Both the position numbers and the translations under genes were made by a program. DNA of 64,000 nt from Sphingorhabdus profundilacus (GTDB taxonomy: Bacteria; Pseudomonadota; Alphaproteobacteria; Sphingomonadales; Sphingomonadaceae). Under the pieces are notes generated by a model. That model did not search any database, was not told where the DNA came from, and saw only the letters and a list, made by a program, of their open reading frames with translations. The stretch is from NCBI RefSeq assembly GCF_009769755.1, contig NZ_SDWJ01000001.1, positions 1,178,001 through 1,242,000 on the forward strand. Direction: 5' to 3'. Positions 19,246 to 28,702 of this stretch are shown one piece after another. Position 1 is the stretch's first letter. Each line of letters begins with the position of its first letter.

Positions 19246-20400
19246 TCAGTCCTTGTTTGCGACCACGGCACCCGCCGCGATCAATTGGGTTATTTCAGGG
19301 TCAGTCATTCCTGCTTCGCCGAGAATCGACGCATAGTTACCGCCTTTTGTTGCAATTTCGAAATGGGTAGCCAGCGGCTGCGTTGCAAGGCGCGGCGCGA
19401 TTTGCGGGTGCAGCCAGCGGCCATCCTGCAGGACTGCCTGCCGTTCCGCATTGGCGGGGTGTGCTGCGGCTTCGACATAGTCCAGCACCGGCGTGACGCA
19501 GGCATCGGTCCCGGCAAAAATCGCCTCCCACTCATCACGGGTTTTGGTCGCGAACACATCTTCCAGCATTTCGTGCTGCTTGGCCCGGGCGGCCATGTCA
19601 TGCTGATGCCCGAACGCTTCCCGATCAATGGGCAGACGCTCCATCATCGCGGCGAAGAATTGCGATTCTATACAGCCTACCGCCATATATTTGCCGTCCG
19701 CCGTCATGTAACAACGATAGAAAGGCGCAGCGCCGTCGAGCATATTGGCCTCGCGCTTGGTCTGCCATTGCCCGAGACCCGCCATGCCGTGGACAAAGCT
19801 CATCAGGCTGTGTGTGCCGTCGATGATCGCGGCGTCTACGATATTGCCCTTGCCGGTCCGCCCTCGCTCAACCAGTGCCGCCAATATGCCGGTCAGCAAG
19901 AACATCGAACCGCCGCCAAAGTCGCCGACCATGTTGAGCGGCGGGAAGGGCGGTTGTCCGTCCTTGCCAATGGCGTTCAGGACGCCGGTCATGCTGATAT
20001 AGTTGATGTCGTGCCCGGCCATATGGCTCCACGGACCGCTTTGGCCCCAGCCGGTCATGCGCCCATAAATGAGGCCGGGATTGACCGCGTGGCACGCTTC
20101 TGGCCCGACACCCATGCGCTCGGTCACGCCGGGACGCAGTCCTTCGATCAGCACATCGGCCTTCGCCACAAGCTTAAGCAAGGCATCCACCGCTTCGGCT
20201 TTTTTGAGGTCGAGAACGATCGACCGCTTGCCGCGACCATCAACCGCCTTGGGCATGCCGCCGCCCGGCCGGTCGATCACAACCACATCCGCGCCCATAT
20301 CTGCCAGCAATTGTCCGGCATAGGGACCGGGACCAATACCGGCCAGTTCAATGACCATGATACCAGCTAGCGGGCCGGTCTTGGCAGAGGAATCAGTCAT
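19246..20400 (-). CDS. CaiB/BaiF family CoA-transferase, alpha-methylacyl-CoA racemase type
   Basis: A 384-residue class III CoA-transferase-fold protein. The N-terminal block PLAGIMVIELAGIGPGPYAGQLLADMGADVV and the segment GRMTGWGQSGPW...GHDINYISMTG are those of alpha-methylacyl-CoA racemases, where the His and Asp of this region do the proton exchange. In the beta-oxidation context it would epimerise 2-methyl-branched acyl-CoAs so they can be oxidised. CoA transfer is the alternative. The start ATG is preceded by GGAAGG-like bases. Confidence 0.88.
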   Translation of the reverse strand: MTDSSAKTGPLAGIMVIELAGIGPGPYAGQLLADMGADVVVIDRPGGGMPKAVDGRGKRSIVLDLKKAEAVDALLKLVAKADVLIEGLRPGVTERMGVGPEACHAVNPGLIYGRMTGWGQSGPWSHMAGHDINYISMTGVLNAIGKDGQPPFPPLNMVGDFGGGSMFLLTGILAALVERGRTGKGNIVDAAIIDGTHSLMSFVHGMAGLGQWQTKREANMLDGAAPFYRCYMTADGKYMAVGCIESQFFAAMMERLPIDREAFGHQHDMAARAKQHEMLEDVFATKTRDEWEAIFAGTDACVTPVLDYVEAAAHPANAERQAVLQDGRWLHPQIAPRLATQPLATHFEIATKGGNYASILGEAGMTDPEITQLIAAGAVVANKD

Positions 20401-20495
20401 GGCATCCTTCCGTTACGGAACAGGCGGCACAGATATTTAACCGCACGATTAACCGCGGTTCCTTACCCCGTCCTTCAGGTTGACGCAAGCGTCAA

Positions 20496-22448
<1,953 letters not shown>

Positions 22449-22577
22449 TTGCTCTCTCCTGCGCTGGGTGTGAAACACCATAGCGCATAGGTGCAGTCGG
22501 CAAGCATATTCAAGACTAAAGAACAGCGCTGCTAATATTCAACCCAAAACTGGTAATTACTAGCTCTGCCTGCATTC

Positions 22578-23843
22578 TCAGGCATATTCGATAGATTGCA
22601 CAAAAGTTCGACTTTGTTCGCTTATTCCCTTTGCCGAAACCAGTAGCATAGCGGAAACACGCGCCAATTCACCCGCGCTTGAATTCACCTGACTGGCACG
22701 CGCACCGATATCTTTTGCCCGAGCGCTGATTTCTGAAGTTGCATCGGCGGCCTGCTCGACAAATCCCGCGATCACCAGACTGGTCGCACTTTGTTCGTCG
22801 ACGGCCGTTTCGATTTGCTCGGAAATCGTGCTGATCTGTTCCATGGCATCTACAATTTCCCGATGTCCCACCAGAACATCATCCACAGTCCGGCCAATTT
22901 TGCCCACTTTCTTGGAAACTTCCTCTGCCGAAACTTTCGTTTGATTTGCCAATTGCTTGATTTCGCTCGCCACCGCGACAAAACCATGATTATCAGCATC
23001 TTGCCGAACTGCCTCGATTTGTGCGTTTAGCGCCAGAAAATTGGTCTGTTTCCCGACTTTGTGGATGACGTCAATTATACCGCCAATTTCGACCCCGCCA
23101 TCAGCCAATGCTTTCATTTGTGGGTCAGCAGAATCAATAACGCTTTTGGTTCGGGTGCGAACCATTTTCGCTTCACTCGCTGCAACCGCAAGCTGTTCAA
23201 GCGCGTAGGCCAGCTTATGCCCTCTTTCATTGACATCTTGAAGCCCCATTGAGGACTGGGCCGCGCCAGATGCGACGTCTTGTGCCGCATTGGTCATCTC
23301 CCGCGCCTGATTTCCTAAGGATTCGGACAGGCTATTCACTTGATTGGCCGTTTCGGAAATTTGACCTGACAACGCCAAAATATGTTGCGTAAAATCCTGC
23401 CCATATTTTGCGATTTTTTCCGCCCGTTTTATTCTGCCTTGGGCAAGAAGCTCCAATAAACGGTCACCGCTTAACGTTTCCCGAAATTGTCCTTGTGTGA
23501 CTAAAACCAATCCCGGACTGTCCGAATAGCGGGAAAAAGCCCCCATCAACGCCGCGCTATCCTGACCATATTCGGCCACCGCGCAATCCCTTATCAGGCC
23601 GGTAATGTCACTCCCAAAACCTGGATTGGACATTAAGGCGTGCCCAAATGGATTAAACAACAAATCGCGAATATCAATTTCACGGATTACACCAACTGGG
23701 ATTCCAGTATCATCGACAACGGCCAAAAGCCGCATTGCCCGATTAACCCGAAATTTTTCGAGCGTGTCACGAAGTGTGTCGGTAGGAAGAACGGAGAGGA
23801 ACGAACAGTCGTCGCTTTTCTCAAATCGCGATATATGCTGCAT
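22578..23843 (-). CDS. soluble methyl-accepting chemotaxis-like protein with N-terminal CBS-like domain
   Basis: A 421-residue protein with no membrane helix. Residues ~15-130 resemble a CBS-pair-like sensor module (VDDTGIPVGVIREIDIRDLLFNPFG). The rest is a long helical coiled-coil MCP signalling region. The hairpin tip is recognisable but divergent: KQTNFLALNAQIEAVRQDADNHGFVAVASEI, with QTNFLALNA and a Phe-Val-Ala-Val-Ala core. No C-terminal CheR/CheB docking pentapeptide is seen. It is far from the che operon at 59-64 kb but could signal to it. The layout suggests a cytoplasmic energy or nucleotide sensor rather than a ligand receptor. Confidence 0.8.
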   Translation of the reverse strand: MQHISRFEKSDDCSFLSVLPTDTLRDTLEKFRVNRAMRLLAVVDDTGIPVGVIREIDIRDLLFNPFGHALMSNPGFGSDITGLIRDCAVAEYGQDSAALMGAFSRYSDSPGLVLVTQGQFRETLSGDRLLELLAQGRIKRAEKIAKYGQDFTQHILALSGQISETANQVNSLSESLGNQAREMTNAAQDVASGAAQSSMGLQDVNERGHKLAYALEQLAVAASEAKMVRTRTKSVIDSADPQMKALADGGVEIGGIIDVIHKVGKQTNFLALNAQIEAVRQDADNHGFVAVASEIKQLANQTKVSAEEVSKKVGKIGRTVDDVLVGHREIVDAMEQISTISEQIETAVDEQSATSLVIAGFVEQAADATSEISARAKDIGARASQVNSSAGELARVSAMLLVSAKGISEQSRTFVQSIEYA

Positions 23844-24180
23844 TTGTTCGCCCTGAATGCGTGTTTTACACCTGCGAAGTACAGCGCCTATGGTTAATGA
23901 CAGGTTATGATTTTCGGAAAGATTTTACAATTTCGCACATCGTCATGGATTAGATCCTCCAATTGCCACGCCCTATTCCCATATTGTCATTCCCGCGAAG
24001 GCGGGTATCCACCGAAGGACCTTGCAGCCCAAAATTCGCTTTTAGTTCACGCAGAGACTCAACAGATGCGAAGAAACCCCTTGGTGTCTTCGTGCCCGCT
24101 TTTTTTCGATAGGCCAGACCATGGATTCCCGCCTTCGCGGGAATGACAGTATTTTAGATAGTCATTTACAGGACCACAAA
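23844..24180. other. intergenic region carrying an inverted pair of dispersed repeats
   Basis: About 337 bases without a gene. Two copies of a common bacterial repeat (TTCCCGCGAAGGCGGG core) lie at 23985-24011 and, inverted, at 24122-24148. The second copy overlaps an in-frame ATG upstream of the SDR gene and argues against using that ATG as the start. Confidence 0.6.
23985..24148. repeat. inverted pair of TTCCCGCGAAGGCGGG-type repeats
   Basis: Each unit (~27 bases: TGTCATTCCCGCGAAGGC at 23985-24002 and onward; reverse complement at 24122-24148) is itself a hairpin with arms CCCGC and GCGGG. The two units face each other over 110 bases with one mismatch (GGTATCC versus GGAATCC). This is a widespread bacterial intergenic repeat. 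Confidence 0.8.
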
Positions 24181-24963
24181 ATGCCCAAATTACAGAATAA
24201 ATCCGCCCTCGTCACAGGCGGCGCGCGCGGAATTGGCGCGGCCATCGCCCGCCGCTTTGCTCAGGAAGGCGCCCATGTCATAATCGGCGACATCGACGCC
24301 GAAGCTGGATCGGCACTGGCCGCAGAAATCGGTGGCCGCTTTTTCCCGCTGGACGTGGCATCCGAGGCAGATTGGCAGAATCTGGCCCGCGCAATTCCCG
24401 AAATCGACATTGTCGTCAATAATGCCGGGATCACAGGGTTCGAAGACAGCCCCGGCCCGCACGACCCCGAACACGCCAGTTTAGCCGAATGGCACCGTGT
24501 ACATGCCGTGAACCTGGACGGCACCTTTTTGGGATGCCGCTATGCGATTGGCGCGATGCGGGCGAAGGGGGCTGGCGCGATCATCAATATGTCGTCCCGC
24601 TCCGGCCTTGTCGGCATACCGGGCGCGGCCGCCTATGCCTCGTCCAAGGCCGCCATTCGCAACCACAGCAAATCCGTCGCGCTTTACTGCGCGCAACAGG
24701 GGCTCAACATCCGCTGCAACTCGATCCATCCAGCGGCCATTTTAACGCCCATGTGGGAGGCATTGATCGGCGATGGTCCGGACCGCGAGGACCGCAAGGC
24801 GGCTATGGTCGCTGATACGCCGCTAAAGCGGTTTGGCACAGTCGAAGAAGTGGCCGCCATCGCCCTGATGCTCGCGTCGGATGACGCCACCTATATGACC
24901 GGCAGCGAGGTCCATCTGGATGGCGGACTATTGGCCGGATCAGCGGCGTCGCCGGGGGGATAG
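24181..24963 (+). CDS. short-chain dehydrogenase/reductase
   Basis: A 260-residue classical SDR. The cofactor motif [12 protein letters not shown] is near the N-terminus. GDIDAE after beta-2, with an acidic residue, suggests NAD rather than NADP. NNAG, the catalytic Ser in INMSSRSG and the YASSK pair are present. The ending [10 protein letters not shown] is typical of glucose/3-oxoacyl/alcohol dehydrogenase SDRs. Substrate unknown. It stands alone between a repeat region and an AT-rich hairpin. The ATG at 24181 is the first codon after the repeat and starts the conserved fold. Confidence 0.9.
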   Translation: MPKLQNKSALVTGGARGIGAAIARRFAQEGAHVIIGDIDAEAGSALAAEIGGRFFPLDVASEADWQNLARAIPEIDIVVNNAGITGFEDSPGPHDPEHASLAEWHRVHAVNLDGTFLGCRYAIGAMRAKGAGAIINMSSRSGLVGIPGAAAYASSKAAIRNHSKSVALYCAQQGLNIRCNSIHPAAILTPMWEALIGDGPDREDRKAAMVADTPLKRFGTVEEVAAIALMLASDDATYMTGSEVHLDGGLLAGSAASPGG

Positions 24964-25005
24964 GCGGCAATTTGGTATGGTATCTGTAATGTAAAAATCC
25001 AAACA

Positions 25006-25044
25006 ATGTAAAGAATAAATAGTGCTGCTACTTATTCTTTACAT
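25006..25044. repeat. AT-rich perfect hairpin
   Basis: ATGTAAAGAATAA (25006-25018) and its exact reverse complement TTATTCTTTACAT (25032-25044) flank a 13-base spacer. The surrounding ~150 bases are clearly more AT-rich than the neighbouring genes. It could be a protein-binding palindrome or a transcription end of the SDR gene. No T-run follows directly. Confidence 0.6.
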
Positions 25045-25168
25045 TTCAGATTTATTACTTCATCATCTTTGATATTTTGATAAAATAACAAATATAGATT
25101 TATAAATTTACTTGCCTTGAATGCAGAGGATGCTTAGCTGCCTTCACCTAAATGGGGAGGGCACATCT

Positions 25169-25816
25169 ATGAAAAAAATGATTCTTATCGGCTTGCTTGC
25201 AACGGCAATGCCATTCAATGCCAACGCACAAACTGCACCAGCGCCCGCAAATACAACGATCAGCGTCAAGCCTTTAGTATCCGAACCTGGCCCCGATGCA
25301 TCGACGCGTGTGGTCCGAGGCGGTGCCCAGGTGCGCGTGCAATTTCTTCACGAAATCACAACCGAAGACAAGGCATCCAAAGTCGGTGATCGCCCTCGCT
25401 TGGAAGTTGCCGAAAATGTTGTCGTTGACGGCGTTACGGTCATTCCTAAAGGCACACCTGTTGTCGGTGAATTGACGGCGGTTCGTAATAAAGGAATGTG
25501 GGGCAAATCCGGCAAGTTGGAAGGTCGGGTTTTGAACATGACCCTGAATGGCCGTACCGTGCGAATGTCGGGTGCGTTTGATGACAAGGGAGTCACGGGG
25601 ACCGCAGGCGTAGTCGCTGCGGTCGCATTTGTTCCGGTTGTCGGTTTTTTTGTGACTGGCACCAGCGCACGCATCCCGGCCGGCGGACAGGTCAGCGCGT
25701 TTATCGATGAGGACATCGTCTTCACCGTAACGCCTGCCTCTGCCCCTGCCCCGATGGAAGTAGCAGCTCCTACCGCCGCAGATACCACGACTGCAGTTTC
25801 TCCAGCAAATAATTGA
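25169..25816 (+). CDS. exported protein of unknown function
   Basis: A 215-residue protein with a clear signal peptide (MKKMILIGLLATAMPFNANA, likely cleaved after AQ-type site at residue 20-21). The mature part has a beta-rich segment around residues 45-165 with the pattern VIPKGTPVVGELTAVRNKGMWGKSGKLEGRVLNM. This pattern recurs in several periplasmic proteins of unknown role. A Gly/Ala/Val hydrophobic stretch (GVVAAVAFVPVVGFFVTG) follows, then an Ala/Thr/Pro-rich tail. GGAGG lies 9 bases before the ATG. No function can be assigned. Confidence 0.8.
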   Translation: MKKMILIGLLATAMPFNANAQTAPAPANTTISVKPLVSEPGPDASTRVVRGGAQVRVQFLHEITTEDKASKVGDRPRLEVAENVVVDGVTVIPKGTPVVGELTAVRNKGMWGKSGKLEGRVLNMTLNGRTVRMSGAFDDKGVTGTAGVVAAVAFVPVVGFFVTGTSARIPAGGQVSAFIDEDIVFTVTPASAPAPMEVAAPTAADTTTAVSPANN

Positions 25817-25839
25817 TATTTATTAGAATTTTGTAATAT

Positions 25840-25871
25840 GGGCAGCTTCTCAAAAGGGGGCTGCCCGTTTT
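25840..25871 (+). terminator. rho-independent terminator
   Basis: GGGCAGC (25840-25846) pairs with GCTGCCC (25860-25866), followed by GTTTTAGTT. It lies 24 bases after the exported-protein gene and between it and the convergent prfB. Confidence 0.85.
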
Positions 25872-25919
25872 AGTTGGAGCCTGCAAAGTAGTTTTTAAAA
25901 TCGCAGTTACCCACTATCG

Positions 25920-27047
25920 TCAATCCACATCCTCAACCGCGACCGCCTCACCCGTCACACGCTGCGCCAATGCGGCGGCGATGAAGCTGTCGAGGTCGCC
26001 GTCCAGAACGTCTGATGGCGTCGGTGACGTGACTCCGGTGCGTAGATCTTTTACCATCTGATAGGGTTGCAGAACATAGGAACGGATCTGATGGCCCCAG
26101 CCGATTTCGGTTTTGGCCGCATATTCGCCCGAAGCAACCTCTTCCCGCTTGCGTAATTCGGCCTCATACAGGCGGGCCTTCAACATACCCATCGCGGTGG
26201 CGCGGTTCTTGTGCTGGCTTCGGTCGTTCTGGCTCGCGACCACAATGCCTGAAGGCTTGTGGGTTATACGGACTGCGGAATCGGTGGTGTTAACGTGCTG
26301 TCCACCTGCACCCGACGCGCGGTAGGTGTCGATTTTCAGGTCACCTTCGTTGATTTCGATATCGATATTGTCGTCGATGACGGGATAGACCCAGACGCTG
26401 GAAAAGCTGGTGTGCCGCTTGGCCGCACTGTCATAGGGCGAAATGCGGACGAGACGGTGCACGCCGCTTTCGGTCTTGGCATAGCCATAGGCGTTTTCGC
26501 CCTTCACCAGCATGGTGGCGGATTTGATGCCTGCCTGATCGCCCGCCTGATAATCCACCATTTCGACTCTGTATCCGCGCTGCTCCGCCCAGCGATAGTA
26601 CATCCGCTGCAACATTTCGGCCCAATCCTGGCTTTCGGTACCACCTGCGCCTGCGTGGATTTCGATGAAGGTGTCGTTGCCGTCGGCCTCACCCGACAAC
26701 AGGGCCGAAACCTTGTCGCGGTCAGCACGGTCCGCCAAAGCCTTGAGCGAAGCGGCACCTTCGTCGGCGAGGGCGGCGTCGCCCTCCATTTCTGCAAGCT
26801 CGATCAATTCGACAGTACCGCCTTTGTCGGCGTCGATTTCGCGCACAGTAGCGATGGCCGCATCCAGACGGCGGCGTTCGCGCATCACTTCTTCGGCCGC
26901 CTTGGGATTGTCCCACAGCGTCGGATCTTCGACCTTGGCGTTCAATTCGTCCAGGCGACGCAGCGCGCGATCCCAATCAAGCGACATCTTGACGAGATTA
27001 AGGGCAGCATCAATGCGGGCAACATAGCCTTCTGCGTCGGCGCGCAT
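25920..27047 (-). CDS. prfB: peptide chain release factor 2
   Basis: Recognises UGA/UAA stop codons and triggers peptide release. The 375-residue protein has the universal GGQ at residues 248-250 ([18 protein letters not shown]). The codon-recognition tripeptide reads SPY (203-205, [14 protein letters not shown]) where E. coli RF2 has SPF; an aromatic Tyr is a conservative change. There is no in-frame UGA near codon 25, so the autoregulatory +1 frameshift of many RF2 genes is absent. The ATG at 27047 opens directly into the conserved helical domain. Confidence 0.96.
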   Translation of the reverse strand: MRADAEGYVARIDAALNLVKMSLDWDRALRRLDELNAKVEDPTLWDNPKAAEEVMRERRRLDAAIATVREIDADKGGTVELIELAEMEGDAALADEGAASLKALADRADRDKVSALLSGEADGNDTFIEIHAGAGGTESQDWAEMLQRMYYRWAEQRGYRVEMVDYQAGDQAGIKSATMLVKGENAYGYAKTESGVHRLVRISPYDSAAKRHTSFSSVWVYPVIDDNIDIEINEGDLKIDTYRASGAGGQHVNTTDSAVRITHKPSGIVVASQNDRSQHKNRATAMGMLKARLYEAELRKREEVASGEYAAKTEIGWGHQIRSYVLQPYQMVKDLRTGVTSPTPSDVLDGDLDSFIAAALAQRVTGEAVAVEDVD

Positions 27048-27117
27048 GGGGAAACTCCAAAGGGAATGAAATCAGGTTGGCGGCCTTTAGCCGATTAGCG
27101 GCCCAAGTCAAAGGGAG

Positions 27118-28047
27118 CTAATGCCGCGGCCTCTCGTTCAGTAATTTGACCAATTTCGTGATCGAACCGAATTGCGCGATTGTCTTGCCGAGCAATTCAC
27201 GGTCGCGCTTGGGGCTGAGCGTTGCGCTTTCAAACATATTGCCGGTGTGCAAGGTGACAATCAGGTCACCGCCATGGAAAAGCGCGGCCAGTTTATCGCC
27301 CTCAAACTCCTGCTCCATTTCGATCAGCCGTTCGCAATAAGCAGGGTGGACAAGGTAACGGGCCTCGACCTGATCGGTGCCGTAAACGTCAAACGCATCT
27401 TCAAAACCCGGGTCGACCATTTTGATCCGTTCCAACATTTGGCCGCCGTAGCTTTTGCTATCGCCAAACAAAGTGATTTTGAAGCCGTCGCGGCGGACCA
27501 GCGTTGTGCCCAGAAACGGCCGCGTAAACTGGAACCGCAGCACGACGCCCTCGAATTTGGTCACGGTTCGCCGGTTCTTGCCCGAACCCTGCTCTTCGGT
27601 CAGCTTGGCTTCGTACAAGAGGAAATCCGTGCCGTCGATTGACCCATGCCATTGGTCTTGCAGATATTTATCATCAAAGGTTGGCAACAGACCATATGTG
27701 TGCGCCACTTCAAATTCTTGCCCTGAAAACGCCGAAACCGAATAGTCCACCTGCAAGCTGCGGGCGAGCGCGCCGTTCATTTCACGCTTCAGGGAATCAA
27801 TCATCTTTTGCCGGATATTGCTGGCCCAGGCCAACGCCCCGCCGCCGACAACGCTGGCCGCGAAATAGCCGATCTCCTCCAAACCGAAGGTATAAAAAAT
27901 GAAGCCAACCAATATCGCCGACACAATGCCGCCTGCGCCGGTCCAGATCATTTTCTCCTTGGCCTTGGCCCGATCCGCGATCAAGGAATCCAGCCGGTCC
28001 TGCAAGCCACCCGCCATAAGCGTGTCGACATCAGGCAATGCTATCAT
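27118..28047 (-). CDS. DUF3137 membrane-associated protein
   Basis: A 309-residue protein of a conserved family without known function. Two hydrophobic helices lie near residues 35-75 (MIWTGAGGIVSAILVGFIFYT and IGYFAASVVGGGALAWA), followed by a cytosolic region with FEVAHTYGLLPTFDDKYLQDQWHGSIDGTDFLLYEA, typical of DUF3137. Such proteins are commonly encoded beside LemA. Here the two are divergent with 62 bases between start codons, so they probably share a control region. Confidence 0.85.
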   Translation of the reverse strand: MIALPDVDTLMAGGLQDRLDSLIADRAKAKEKMIWTGAGGIVSAILVGFIFYTFGLEEIGYFAASVVGGGALAWASNIRQKMIDSLKREMNGALARSLQVDYSVSAFSGQEFEVAHTYGLLPTFDDKYLQDQWHGSIDGTDFLLYEAKLTEEQGSGKNRRTVTKFEGVVLRFQFTRPFLGTTLVRRDGFKITLFGDSKSYGGQMLERIKMVDPGFEDAFDVYGTDQVEARYLVHPAYCERLIEMEQEFEGDKLAALFHGGDLIVTLHTGNMFESATLSPKRDRELLGKTIAQFGSITKLVKLLNERPRH

Positions 28048-28109
28048 CTTTGCTTTCCCCTTCCCCCATGATAACCAATGCTATCGACCGTTACAGGGGG
28101 AGTAAAGCG

Positions 28110-28667
28110 ATGGGTTTGGTCATCATTGGTATCGTTGTTTTTTTAGGCCTGATTGCGATCCTGATTTACAATAGGCTCGTCGGGTTGCGGCAAAATGTCC
28201 GGCAGGGTTGGGCCGATATCGATGCCCAGTTGCGCCAGCGGCATGACCTGATCCCCAATCTGGTAAACACAGTACAGGGCTATGCTACGCATGAAAAATC
28301 GACTCTGGATGCGGTAATTTCCGCGCGCAATTCAGCCCTGGGCGCATCCAACCCCGCCGCAGCGGCGGCCGCAGAAAATGGACTTTCCGGCGCGTTGAAA
28401 AGCCTATTTGCGCTGGCGGAAAACTATCCCGACCTGAAAGCCAACCAGAATTTCCAGACGTTGCAACATGAACTTGCCGATGTGGAAGACAAGCTGGCGG
28501 CGTCGCGCCGCGCCTATAATGCGGTCACGGCAGACTATAACGGCGCGCGGCAGGCATTTCCTGCAGTACTGTTCGCAGGCGCTTTCGGTTTTGGCGAAGA
28601 GAAATTCTGGGAATTGGGCGCAGAAGAACGTCCGACGATCAGCGCGGCGCCGGAGGTGAAGTTCTAG
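28110..28667 (+). CDS. lemA: LemA family protein
   Basis: A 185-residue protein anchored by one N-terminal helix (MGLVIIGIVVFLGLIAILIYN) with a helical-bundle domain. LemA hallmarks are RQGWADIDAQLRQRHDLIPNLV, AENYPDLKANQNF and RRAYNAVTADYN. Family members are widespread, and their role is unresolved. The ATG at 28110 follows GGGGGAG and begins exactly at the membrane helix, so longer in-frame starts are rejected. Confidence 0.93.
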   Translation: MGLVIIGIVVFLGLIAILIYNRLVGLRQNVRQGWADIDAQLRQRHDLIPNLVNTVQGYATHEKSTLDAVISARNSALGASNPAAAAAAENGLSGALKSLFALAENYPDLKANQNFQTLQHELADVEDKLAASRRAYNAVTADYNGARQAFPAVLFAGAFGFGEEKFWELGAEERPTISAAPEVKF

Positions 28668-28702
28668 GCAAGGGGGCGCGCCCTGGCGAAATGTCCATAT
28701 CC

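Noticed and set aside
25920-27047. Programmed frameshift in prfB
   Set aside because: The frame is continuous from the ATG with no early in-frame TGA.
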